Of a stretch of DNA of 52,696 nucleotides, positions 9,670 through 17,493 are shown piece after piece (position 1 is the first letter of the stretch; the number at the start of each line of letters is the position of its first letter). The position numbers were made by a program, and so were the translations under genes. The notes under the pieces were generated by a model that saw only the letters and a program-made list of their open reading frames with translations, had not been told where the DNA came from and ran no database searches. Source of the stretch: Bacteriovoracaceae bacterium (GTDB taxonomy: Bacteria; Bdellovibrionota; Bacteriovoracia; Bacteriovoracales; Bacteriovoracaceae); NCBI GenBank assembly GCA_003245675.1, contig QKCN01000004.1, forward strand, positions 1 through 52,696, in the 5' to 3' direction.

Positions 9670-10176
9670 TTAGGCAGAAAAGTCTGGGTTCAGACTTGCT
9701 TTCTTAATATCCGTAAATTTTACTTCAAACACAAAATCATTGTGGTTTACCTGAATTGCATCAGCAGAGCATGACTCTAAAACCGCATCAAAACGTTTTT
9801 GATTTTTTAAGGTTTTAGGTGCCTCTTCGTGTTCCACCTTTTTCATCAACAAAAGTGAAATCCCTTTTCCCTCGGCCATTTTGAAATGATCCTTTTGACT
9901 GAGATCCCTATAAATGCCAGGAGATGATACTTCCAAAGTCATTCCTTCCTTAACCCAATCCATCTCATCAATGATGGGAGTGACAATAGAATCAACCTTT
10001 ACACATTCATCGATTGTAGCGGTATTTGTTTCTGGATTGATTATATAAAGTCGCAGGATGGAATTTCCGCGAGGCTGAAATTCAAGATCGTAGATGGCCA
10101 GATTCAAAGCCTCAATGCCTGTAGTAAAGGCACTCAAGAATAGTTGCTCTGACTCTGAAAAATGTTTTAAAACCAA
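9670..10176 (-). CDS. rimP: Ribosome maturation factor RimP
   Basis: Protein for 30S maturation, first gene of the nusA operon. I start at a TTG at 10174-10176, seven bases after GGAG (10184-10187), giving about 168 residues beginning VLKHFSESEQ. A longer reading to 10245 would run through an intrinsic terminator hairpin and is rejected. RimP features are the GIEALNLAIYDLEF segment, the LRLYI strand, and VSSPGIYRDL, the conserved (E)VSSPGxxRxL motif, with a Sm-like C-terminal domain. Weakest family match of the operon but its position is decisive. Confidence 0.9.
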   Translation of the reverse strand: MVLKHFSESEQLFLSAFTTGIEALNLAIYDLEFQPRGNSILRLYIINPETNTATIDECVKVDSIVTPIIDEMDWVKEGMTLEVSSPGIYRDLSQKDHFKMAEGKGISLLLMKKVEHEEAPKTLKNQKRFDAVLESCSADAIQVNHNDFVFEVKFTDIKKASLNPDFSA

Positions 10177-10188
10177 AGAAAATCTCCA

Positions 10189-10219
10189 TAAAAAAAGGGT
10201 GGCCCAAAAGTCCACCCTT
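10189..10219 (-). terminator. Intrinsic terminator in the rimP-nusA-infB leader
   Basis: On the minus strand an 8-bp GC-rich stem (AAGGGTGG paired with CCACCCTT, 10212-10219 and 10195-10202) with a 9-base loop is followed by a run of seven U (bases 10190-10196). It lies only a few bases before the rimP Shine-Dalgarno. With no gene between it and the preceding promoter-like region, it looks like an attenuator for the operon that encodes NusA itself. Confidence 0.75.
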
Positions 10220-10266
10220 AATATTTTGTACAAGCAAATGCACATAAGATTAAAGTAGACCCTTTA

Positions 10267-10293
10267 ATTATCAAAGAGATAGCAATAAGACAA
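10267..10293 (-). promoter_or_regulatory. Possible promoter of the rimP-nusA operon
   Basis: On the minus strand TTGTCT (10288-10293) and GATAAT (10267-10272) are 15 bases apart, shorter than ideal. It would start transcription about 45 bases before the leader terminator. It lies in the 200-base gap after the receiver-TPR gene; the remaining gap shows nothing else I recognise. Confidence 0.35.
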
Positions 10294-10376
10294 GTTTTTT
10301 TTGTGGATCGCTAATAATGATGTGTTTTGGGGCAGATAAACAGCACGACTCGGTGAGTTAAGATGAAGCCAATAGC

Positions 10377-11681
10377 CTAACAGAGATGTTCAAAGAAATG
10401 TTTCTTATCAGGCCAAAGATTAGTTGCTTCTTGTGCCAAGCTCTTTATAGACCCGTCTTCTGCCGGAAAATAGGCAGCCAGTTCTATAAGACGCTTATAA
10501 ATATATGGATTTTTGACTCCTTGCTGAATCAGCTCCTTACCTTGAACACAGACAGATTCTTCTGGTTGCATTGCCTCTTTTCCCAAAAAGTGAGCAATTT
10601 GGTAATCGCTTCCATCCTTATCCTCAGCCTTAAAGAGATTCAGAAAATCTGAGCCTTGATCATAGATAGAATAATGGGCCAATGCCTCCACAATCAAACG
10701 CAAAAATCGAGCATGTCCTCCAGTAGCCTCTGCTGCCATTTTGAGAACTTTTAAAGCAGAATCATTGCGCTTCTTTTCCAGATAGTACTTCGCGGCAACG
10801 ATAAGACCGGCACAAATATGCTTCATCAATGACTCTGAGCGCTCATTCAATTCTTGGTAGCTACTAAAAAAGTTTTCAATATCTGTAAAACGTCCCGTTT
10901 GAACGGCCAAGCGAATAATTTGAGACAGACGATCAGCATTTGCCGGGTAGAACTTCAAAAGTCGTTGTGCCAATTCATAAGCATCATTAAAACGATGTTG
11001 CTCGAGCAAAATCTTAAACAAGCCAGATAAACACTTATAGTGAATATTATTATAGCTCAACCCCTCTTGATACTGTTCTTTTGCCCCCTCGACCTGCTCT
11101 TTCATATTTTCAGCCTGCCCGAGATAAAAACAAGCAAGAGATGGATTATCACTTTGCTCTTTTGCTTTTTTCAGCGCCTGAATTGCCTTATCGATATTGC
11201 CTCCATACAACAATTCTTTTGCAGCTGTAATCGACTTCATGTACTCACTGGGATAAAGCTTATTGATAATAGCATCAATTAAGCTGGACTCCAAAGACTG
11301 AGGCGTATAGGGCCGCAAAATAAAAGCATCGACATCTTCTTCTGCAGCTTTTGCAACGGCAGCTTGAGAAGTCGTTGCTGTGACCAAAACAAAAACACAA
11401 TTTTTAGCCTCATCAAAATTTGCGCGATAATACTTAAATAGATCAAAGCCGGAACCACCACCAATCATGTAATCACTAATAACCAGTTTGGGCTTATCAT
11501 TTTTAAAAATATCTTTTGCCTGATTAAAATGGTGAGTCAATCGAATAGAGTCCATGCGTGCCCCAAACTGACTCAAGGCTCTAGCAAGACGAGTTCGAGA
11601 AGAAGAAACTCGGTCTACAATTAAAACCGAATTCTCCCTCAAAAAACTTTCGAATAATTCTCTTTTCTGCTTACTATCCAT
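10377..11681 (-). CDS. Receiver domain protein with TPR repeats
   Basis: A two-part signalling protein of about 434 residues. The N-terminal CheY-like receiver (about 15-135) has the phospho-acceptor Asp in LVISDYM (D70) and an acidic pair position at VD (D23). The conserved Lys near its end is replaced by Arg (LRPY). The rest (about 140-434) is a series of helical tetratricopeptide-like repeats, such as GNIDKAIQALKKAKE. I start at the ATG at 11681; a TTG seven codons upstream overlaps the preceding gene but has no Shine-Dalgarno. Last gene of a three-gene operon. It probably relays phosphorylation to a protein-protein scaffold; partner unknown. Confidence 0.75.
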   Translation of the reverse strand: MDSKQKRELFESFLRENSVLIVDRVSSSRTRLARALSQFGARMDSIRLTHHFNQAKDIFKNDKPKLVISDYMIGGGSGFDLFKYYRANFDEAKNCVFVLVTATTSQAAVAKAAEEDVDAFILRPYTPQSLESSLIDAIINKLYPSEYMKSITAAKELLYGGNIDKAIQALKKAKEQSDNPSLACFYLGQAENMKEQVEGAKEQYQEGLSYNNIHYKCLSGLFKILLEQHRFNDAYELAQRLLKFYPANADRLSQIIRLAVQTGRFTDIENFFSSYQELNERSESLMKHICAGLIVAAKYYLEKKRNDSALKVLKMAAEATGGHARFLRLIVEALAHYSIYDQGSDFLNLFKAEDKDGSDYQIAHFLGKEAMQPEESVCVQGKELIQQGVKNPYIYKRLIELAAYFPAEDGSIKSLAQEATNLWPDKKHFFEHLC

Positions 11682-11694
11682 AAAAAATGATACC

Positions 11695-12435
11695 CTAATC
11701 AATTGGCATGATGTTTCTTTTAATTCCCTCTTGTACCTGTATTCTTCTCGCTAAAATCTCCTGCCAATCAGGCTGGCTTTCAGGCATAACGGCAAGAATA
11801 ATGATCTGACCACCATATAAATCAATTTCTCTATTTTCTTCTTTAACGAAAATTGGAATTTTTCTTTTTTCGTGTAACTCCGCATGAGATAGCTCTAAAA
11901 CAACATTATTAACTAACTCCTCGGGCATGCGCTCCATTGAGATAACTAAACTACTTTCAAAAATCTCTAATACATCAACGGGATAATGCATATTTCCCAA
12001 CCGTAAACGTGCCCCCATCCCCACATCAAACTTTTTCAAATCAACAGCACGAGCAACAATATGAGGCTCCGCTCCTTCCTGAGATAAATCTTGTTTTACC
12101 TTTTCATATAATTCTTGAAGCATAAAAGGCTTTTGCATTAAGCCACTTGCTCCTAAATCCATGCAACTCTTCTCAGTCAGTGCCAGATTTCCCGTAATGA
12201 CGAGAAACTGTGTATTAAGACCTTTTTGATGGCAATATTCGATTAGCTCAAATGCATTCTCTTTTTCTAAATTGTAATCACAGATAATGTAATCAAAAAT
12301 TCCCTCTTCCAAACTCAATTTGGCTTCTGATAAATTTTCAACTTGAGTAGCCTCCATCCCCATACTATCGAGATAAATACCTATTAACGATGCAAGCTCA
12401 ACATTATCATCAATAATCAGAACTCTATTTTTCAT
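11695..12435 (-). CDS. Response regulator with receiver and PilZ-like domains
   Basis: A 246-residue protein. Residues 1-115 form a CheY-like receiver with acidic residues D9 and D10, phospho-acceptor D53 (IICDYNL), Thr in VITGN and Lys in the MQKPF motif. Residues about 125-240 are beta-rich and resemble a PilZ-type fold (RLRLGNMHYPVDVLEIFESSLVI would be its first strands in part), but I do not see the canonical RxxxR and DxSxxG cyclic-di-GMP residues, so binding is uncertain. The start overlaps the stop of the preceding gene (TAATG). Confidence 0.7.
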   Translation of the reverse strand: MKNRVLIIDDNVELASLIGIYLDSMGMEATQVENLSEAKLSLEEGIFDYIICDYNLEKENAFELIEYCHQKGLNTQFLVITGNLALTEKSCMDLGASGLMQKPFMLQELYEKVKQDLSQEGAEPHIVARAVDLKKFDVGMGARLRLGNMHYPVDVLEIFESSLVISMERMPEELVNNVVLELSHAELHEKRKIPIFVKEENREIDLYGGQIIILAVMPESQPDWQEILARRIQVQEGIKRNIMPID

Positions 12436-14669
12436 TACATACCTCTTGCTTTTTTAAGAAAGCTGAACACTTGAGACTGTCTTGCAAGATAGAGAGTTTG
12501 AAATTCCGCATATGCTTTCTCATCCATATTTTTTACGCCCAAAGTAATAACAAATTCGCCTTCCTCAAGAGGAACAAGCTCTTTAATCTGTCCACGTACA
12601 TTTAGATGCACATCTTTTAGGGCATATTTATAATCCATTAAAACGCGCAAAGTCTGATTTTTGGCCAAGAGATCACTGTCTCCCTCTACTCGCAAAGTCA
12701 AATCGCCCTCAAAATACTCTTCAAGATGGATAGGCAATTCTAAATCGCGCCACACAAGATCTTCTTGCTTTTGAATAACAAGACTCATTGAACCAGACTC
12801 TAGGCTGACTCGACTTCCATCGCCAAAATCTAAAAGCATATCTTCTGCGATATCAGCATTTTCATCAAAAACAGCTCCGAGGATGTCATCAACCTCTTTT
12901 TGTAATTGCGCCTCTGTTTTCTTTTCTAAGGGAATGACTGCTTTCTTATTTAAAGATGTATGAACTGGAGAAACATCCATAAAAGAAAGGACTTGCTCTA
13001 ACTCCTGTGGAGAAGGCTCTGGAGCATCATCTGAGACTCCTCCCTTATTCAGCTCAGTATCCATTAAGAACGCATAGGGGTCTTGTGTCTTCGCTGACTT
13101 CGTTTTCTCCTCAGCTTTCTTTTTCTCAAGAGGCCCTTTACTTTGCTTATCTATTTGATGCGAAAGAGATCCCTTGAGCTTTGATTCGATATGATCTGCT
13201 TTCTCACCTTGTCCCTCAAGCTTACCTTTTCCTTTTGTTGTTGCCTGCACTCCACCTTTCCAAGCACCTTTCGTTTTAGCATCTTGCGGCTTGACCTGTC
13301 CGGCCAAAGGACCCGACTCACCTCTCTCGGCTTGAACTTTTCCAGAAAGAGGTCCGGATGCATTCTTTTGAGTTTCAGCAACCGTTCCTTTTAAATTTCC
13401 TGCTTGCTTTTCTTGTCCAGTCTGTCGCCCCTCAAGGTTTCCTGAAAGAGAAGACTCTCCAGACTGATGCCCCGTCAAATTCCCGCCCAGTGCAGAATCT
13501 CCAGAGTTCTTCCCTTTGAGATGCCCTGGACCAAGCTGATCTGCCCCCTGAGACTTGCCATCAAGATGATTTTGCCCTAATTGATCTGTCGTTGCTTTTC
13601 CTTTCAACAAACCATTATTCAATTTATCAGTACTCGATTTTCCCTCTAAATTTCCAGCCTGCGCCTCTTTCCCTTGAGATGCTTCCATCTCTTCCATCTG
13701 TCTAATTTCCGCCAAAATACCTTTTTCGACTCTAGCCTCACTATTCTTTTCTTCCTCCTCCTCTTGACCAAACTCATATTCTTGGTCAAAAGAGGCGGCA
13801 ATGAGTTCTTCTTTGGTTAAAGCAAAATCTGAATTTTTGGCAATATGAAGTCGAGAATCGACCACTTGAAAACGAAAAGCTTGTTCCTGAGAATTATTTT
13901 TTGGCTGAAAATACAAACAAATATTTTCACCTAGAAAAATCCAACGATTAATGCGCCAATCAAACTCGGGCTTTTGTTCGCTGCGGGCAATCCACTCACC
14001 TTGTTCAGTAAAAAAATGCTCTGCCCCCTCGAGCTGTAAATTGCGAGGAGAAAAACGCCAGAGACTGCGCATCCCCTTTTTCTCAACAATATCCCACTTC
14101 CCAAGCGAAGGACTGGGACCAAGTAAGCGCAACATATATTTTTTCAAAACTTTTTTACAATCTTGAGGCGATTTTACAATCCAACAATCTTCCTCTAACT
14201 CCAATGGCGGAAGAACCTCAATAAACTGATCATCACTGCGAGTGACTTCTTGAGTTCCTTTTTTCGCCTTAGGACGCAGCACTTTTCCCCAAATACCAAA
14301 CTTGTAAATAAGGGTTCTATCTTTAATGGCGGGATCAAGAATATCTGCCACACCTGCTTTTTTTAAAGCCTCTTCAACGCGATTATTATTGAGATACAAA
14401 AAGCCTGCCACACGAAGATTATTTCCCTTTAATGCTTGCTTCTCCGCATTGAGCAGGCTCAATATTTGAATTAAATCTTCCCTTCCCGTCACACCAAAAA
14501 GCAAAAGACAGCTATCGAGCATATTAAAATATTGCTGAAATTCTTGTAAATTGCCCACTGTTTCGATGTTATATTTTTCATCGCTACCAAGAGTCGCAAA
14601 AAGGGAAACCAATCGATCATCGTTGGCGGGAATACGAAAAAGAATAATATTCAAAACTTCTTGAGCCAT
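12435..14669 (-). CDS. Repeat protein with N-terminal receiver-like and C-terminal PilZ-like regions
   Basis: A 744-residue protein I do not recognise by name. Residues 1-130 look like a degenerate receiver fold without a clear phosphorylation Asp. Residues about 339-515 hold 12-13 copies of a ~14-residue repeat whose core is GNLxGK / GPLxGK / HLxGK, as in GNLEGKSSTD, HLKGKNSGD and GPLAGQVKPQ. An acidic Glu-rich stretch (about 300-335) precedes it and a charged Lys-rich stretch follows. The last ~100 residues are beta-rich and resemble the PilZ-like part of the next gene. No signal peptide. First gene of the operon; a weak sigma-28-like promoter lies just upstream. Function unknown; a scaffold or signalling role is inferred from its partners. 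Confidence 0.65.
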   Translation of the reverse strand: MAQEVLNIILFRIPANDDRLVSLFATLGSDEKYNIETVGNLQEFQQYFNMLDSCLLLFGVTGREDLIQILSLLNAEKQALKGNNLRVAGFLYLNNNRVEEALKKAGVADILDPAIKDRTLIYKFGIWGKVLRPKAKKGTQEVTRSDDQFIEVLPPLELEEDCWIVKSPQDCKKVLKKYMLRLLGPSPSLGKWDIVEKKGMRSLWRFSPRNLQLEGAEHFFTEQGEWIARSEQKPEFDWRINRWIFLGENICLYFQPKNNSQEQAFRFQVVDSRLHIAKNSDFALTKEELIAASFDQEYEFGQEEEEEKNSEARVEKGILAEIRQMEEMEASQGKEAQAGNLEGKSSTDKLNNGLLKGKATTDQLGQNHLDGKSQGADQLGPGHLKGKNSGDSALGGNLTGHQSGESSLSGNLEGRQTGQEKQAGNLKGTVAETQKNASGPLSGKVQAERGESGPLAGQVKPQDAKTKGAWKGGVQATTKGKGKLEGQGEKADHIESKLKGSLSHQIDKQSKGPLEKKKAEEKTKSAKTQDPYAFLMDTELNKGGVSDDAPEPSPQELEQVLSFMDVSPVHTSLNKKAVIPLEKKTEAQLQKEVDDILGAVFDENADIAEDMLLDFGDGSRVSLESGSMSLVIQKQEDLVWRDLELPIHLEEYFEGDLTLRVEGDSDLLAKNQTLRVLMDYKYALKDVHLNVRGQIKELVPLEEGEFVITLGVKNMDEKAYAEFQTLYLARQSQVFSFLKKARGM
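12984..13655 (-). repeat. Tandem ~14-residue coding repeat within the 744-residue protein
   Basis: Twelve to thirteen imperfect units of 14-15 codons, each with a core of the type (G/N)-x-L-x-G-(K/H/R/T), separated by polar Ser/Thr/Asp/Gln-rich spacers. The units diverge in DNA as well as protein sequence, so this is an old repeat rather than a recent expansion. Boundaries are approximate. Confidence 0.75.
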
Positions 14670-14699
14670 AATTTTTACATTCCTTGTTCTAACGCCATT

Positions 14700-14726
14700 T
14701 TTTCGTCATTTCCCCAAGGAAGTTTA
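14700..14726 (-). promoter_or_regulatory. Weak sigma-28 (FliA)-like promoter of the signalling operon
   Basis: On the minus strand TAAA (14723-14726), a 15-base spacer and GACGAAAA (14700-14707) match the sigma-28 pattern TAAA-N15-GCCGATAA at 4/4 and 6/8. It lies ~30 bases before the start codon of the repeat protein. It is the weakest of the six candidates in this window. Confidence 0.3.
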
Positions 14727-14769
14727 CAATTTTAAAAAAAAGTTTTTATTTAGTTGTTTTGGAATAAAA

Positions 14770-17397
14770 CTACTTGATAATCAATTTAAGAGAGCCACCA
14801 TAAAAGGCAGGCATGTATTCCACTTTCTGAACATAGGCGCCAACAATTGCATCAACATTTTTGAATTTTTCAATACTTTTGGAAACCTGAACTTTTACCG
14901 TAGAGCTATTTCCCGCAACGAATTCCGGAGAATTTCCATTGGCATAGCTCCCATACAACTCCCAACCATCATACTCAATACCTTGTCCCAAAGTATACTG
15001 GTAGGAATTAAAGCCAGGACGAACTCCGGCAATGGCATCACTTCGCAAAGTTACTGCCCCTGCTTCTTGAGTATGCGAACCTTGAATATAAATTGTCCTC
15101 AGGTCTAGTTTTGCCGTTTCCACTAAAGAGGCAGCACTACCTATTTTAGAAACATCAGTTGATCCTAAACCAGAAGTAAGCCCCAACTCCGCCTGCGTAT
15201 GACTACTTGCAGACTGACGCACATAACGTAATCCCGCTTTCAAATCAAGATCTCCATCAAAAGCGGCTTCCTGCACAGAATACCCATCTGTTTCTTCAGT
15301 ATACATGCCTGCAACGGCCTGAATTTCACCACGAGCAAATCCCTCAAGAGAAGACTGATCCCCTACTTTATAAGCTTTAGTACTCAATTCTTCAGCAACT
15401 CTTAGATAAAGGGCCCCTCCCTTAAGATCTGTTCCGTAACCAGTTTTTTGATCCAAATAAGTTGCCACCCCAATGTCGGTCTTAGAGTATTCCCCTTTTT
15501 GCCAATCTTTATGATAAGAAACTCCCAGCATTTGCTGTTTGGCATCTCCTGCCTCATTAATTCCTTCAATTGAAGCTCCGTTAACATAATCAGAAAAGAA
15601 AAGACGCACATCCCCGTTTTTACCATGCTTAAAAGCAATAGAGCCAACGCTCTGAGAATCATCAGCATGAGGGGCAATCAAAGGATGTGTATCAGAAAGA
15701 TTGCCTCCAGTTTGCTCGTAGAGCATAATATTCATTGCAGTAGGGAGCGATTCAATACTTTTTGCCTTCAAAGTGAGATTACCATTTTCATCATATTCTT
15801 CACTGAGTTTGCCTATTCGATGGCGTAATCCAACAGCTTCCATATCTGTCTGCTCAAGGGCCGAAGTTCCAACCCGATCTTCTTTAGTCATTGTTTGGTA
15901 ATTGTATTTATAGATATCTCCATTTTCAGGATTTTCATAGAGGACATTCGTGTGAAAACCTCCTGCCACAGTATAGGAATGGAGGAAAACATGATCTTCG
16001 CCTTTATATCCTTTGGCATCATAGAACTTCTTTACAATATAAGAGCTAATCAATGCTTGATCTCGACAAACACCAGCAGCATCCCCATCAATCGCTGCTT
16101 GGGCAATTTGCTGAACAGTCATCGTGGAATCATCATTATTATCAGAGCGCCCATGATCATATTCATACATATCATTGACCTTGGCATTAAAGGCCAAAAA
16201 CTCTTCTACATTATCAAACTCTTTTGCCAATTCCTCAAAATTAGCATTAATTAGCTCCTTATCCCCTGAAGCAAGAGATCGCATCGTGCGATCATAGCAA
16301 ACCATATCACGCACATCTTCTGGATTTAAATTGCGATAAGACCTGGGGTAGTTCGTTTTAAAATAGTCATAACAAGAACTCATCAATTCATCGGCCGATG
16401 TTTCAAGGGGATGAAGTTTTTCGTCTTGCATGCAAAGAAGATAATCTCGGTAATCTAAATTAAAGCTGTAATCATCTTGGGATGCTTTACCTTGCGGCCT
16501 AAAATTTCTGCGAAATTCAATTTCCGTCTGGGAAAATAAGTGCAACCAAATATAGTCATCGATTTCTTTCTGTAGCTTCTTCCAATTGCGTTCGTAATCT
16601 TGAAGAAGACTATCATCAGCACTTCCCAAAAAACTTTTACAATCATAATTTTCTAAAACAAGACTTGCTTCCATCTCAACTTTCTGCAATTCCACAAAAA
16701 GTGAAACCAAATGCGCCATTTCATTTTGATTTAATTTGGAAATATCACCTCCAAATTGATCTTTGATATAAAAAGTGACGATGGGTTTCACGTCAGAATA
16801 GAGCTTCAAAAAAGGAAGATCGTCTCCGACATTTTCCAAAGTCTCTTTGGATTTAATTGTTGCTTCAAGCTGAGAGGCTAATTTCATTTGCTTCTTAAGC
16901 TCTCTATCAAACTTCGCTTCTTCAAACTCTTTTTGCTTCTGTTCACTGCTTTTTTTTATAAGTTTCAGAGTCTCATCTTTCTTAAAATGCTCCATCACGG
17001 TGCGATCATAACTGTGCAAAAGTTTTTCTCTTTCCTCTCGTGCTTGTTGCAATTTTTCCAAAGCTCCATCATTTTTCGCAAAAGAACCAAAATCCCCTTG
17101 GGCCGCAACTAAAGACTCTTGAATTATCACTTCTTGATCTTTAACTTTCTGATTGAGTTTTACCAAATCTAAAAGTAGATCATCAGAGATATGAGTTGGG
17201 GGATTTTGAAAATTTTGCTGCAGATAATCTGAGATTTCAGACCGGATTTGAGTCACTGTTTCCTGATTTTCAGACTTTAGTTCCTGCGAGACCTGTTTTT
17301 GCAAACGACGCAACTCACGACGCTTCTCTCGGTCCCCCTCTGAGCTCCAAAGCCAAAAAGAGGTCAGCAATAATGTCAAAAACAGAATTTTTCTCAC
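14770..17397 (-). CDS. Large exported protein with transglutaminase-like domain and C-terminal beta-rich (barrel-like) region
   Basis: About 875 residues, not a named family I know. A signal peptide (LFLTLLLTSFWLWS) leads into a long, charged, coiled-coil-prone region (about 20-300). Residues about 440-500 resemble the transglutaminase/cysteine-protease core: Cys in GVCRDQA (about 444), His in GGFHTNVLY (about 482) and Asp in ENGDIYKYNY (about 494), in the right order for a C-H-D triad. The final ~290 residues alternate short strands and turns and end in SLKLIIK, suggesting a beta-barrel or beta-repeat domain. I start at the GTG at 17395-17397, five bases after GGGGAGG; a GTG two codons earlier would overlap that site. 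It has a sigma-28-like promoter. Likely envelope or secreted enzyme; substrate unknown. Confidence 0.65.
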   Translation of the reverse strand: MRKILFLTLLLTSFWLWSSEGDREKRRELRRLQKQVSQELKSENQETVTQIRSEISDYLQQNFQNPPTHISDDLLLDLVKLNQKVKDQEVIIQESLVAAQGDFGSFAKNDGALEKLQQAREEREKLLHSYDRTVMEHFKKDETLKLIKKSSEQKQKEFEEAKFDRELKKQMKLASQLEATIKSKETLENVGDDLPFLKLYSDVKPIVTFYIKDQFGGDISKLNQNEMAHLVSLFVELQKVEMEASLVLENYDCKSFLGSADDSLLQDYERNWKKLQKEIDDYIWLHLFSQTEIEFRRNFRPQGKASQDDYSFNLDYRDYLLCMQDEKLHPLETSADELMSSCYDYFKTNYPRSYRNLNPEDVRDMVCYDRTMRSLASGDKELINANFEELAKEFDNVEEFLAFNAKVNDMYEYDHGRSDNNDDSTMTVQQIAQAAIDGDAAGVCRDQALISSYIVKKFYDAKGYKGEDHVFLHSYTVAGGFHTNVLYENPENGDIYKYNYQTMTKEDRVGTSALEQTDMEAVGLRHRIGKLSEEYDENGNLTLKAKSIESLPTAMNIMLYEQTGGNLSDTHPLIAPHADDSQSVGSIAFKHGKNGDVRLFFSDYVNGASIEGINEAGDAKQQMLGVSYHKDWQKGEYSKTDIGVATYLDQKTGYGTDLKGGALYLRVAEELSTKAYKVGDQSSLEGFARGEIQAVAGMYTEETDGYSVQEAAFDGDLDLKAGLRYVRQSASSHTQAELGLTSGLGSTDVSKIGSAASLVETAKLDLRTIYIQGSHTQEAGAVTLRSDAIAGVRPGFNSYQYTLGQGIEYDGWELYGSYANGNSPEFVAGNSSTVKVQVSKSIEKFKNVDAIVGAYVQKVEYMPAFYGGSLKLIIK

Positions 17398-17412
17398 AAA
17401 CACCTCCCCTTC

Positions 17413-17439
17413 TTATCGGTAACCCTCTAATTTTCTTGA
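17413..17439 (-). promoter_or_regulatory. Sigma-28 (FliA)-like promoter of the transglutaminase-like gene
   Basis: On the minus strand TCAA (17436-17439; TCAAG with the next base), 15 bases, then ACCGATAA (17413-17420), matching TAAA-N15-GCCGATAA at 3/4 and 7/8 with the exact consensus spacing. The start codon is 16 bases downstream of the -10 element. Confidence 0.5.
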
Positions 17440-17493
17440 TTTTTTATTCTTAAAGACGTAAACCAGAACATCGAAAAAGGATTGGGCCAAGTC

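Noticed and set aside
10177-10245. Longer rimP reading from 10245
   Set aside because: It would be translated through an intrinsic terminator and lacks RimP similarity; the TTG at 10176 has a proper ribosome site.
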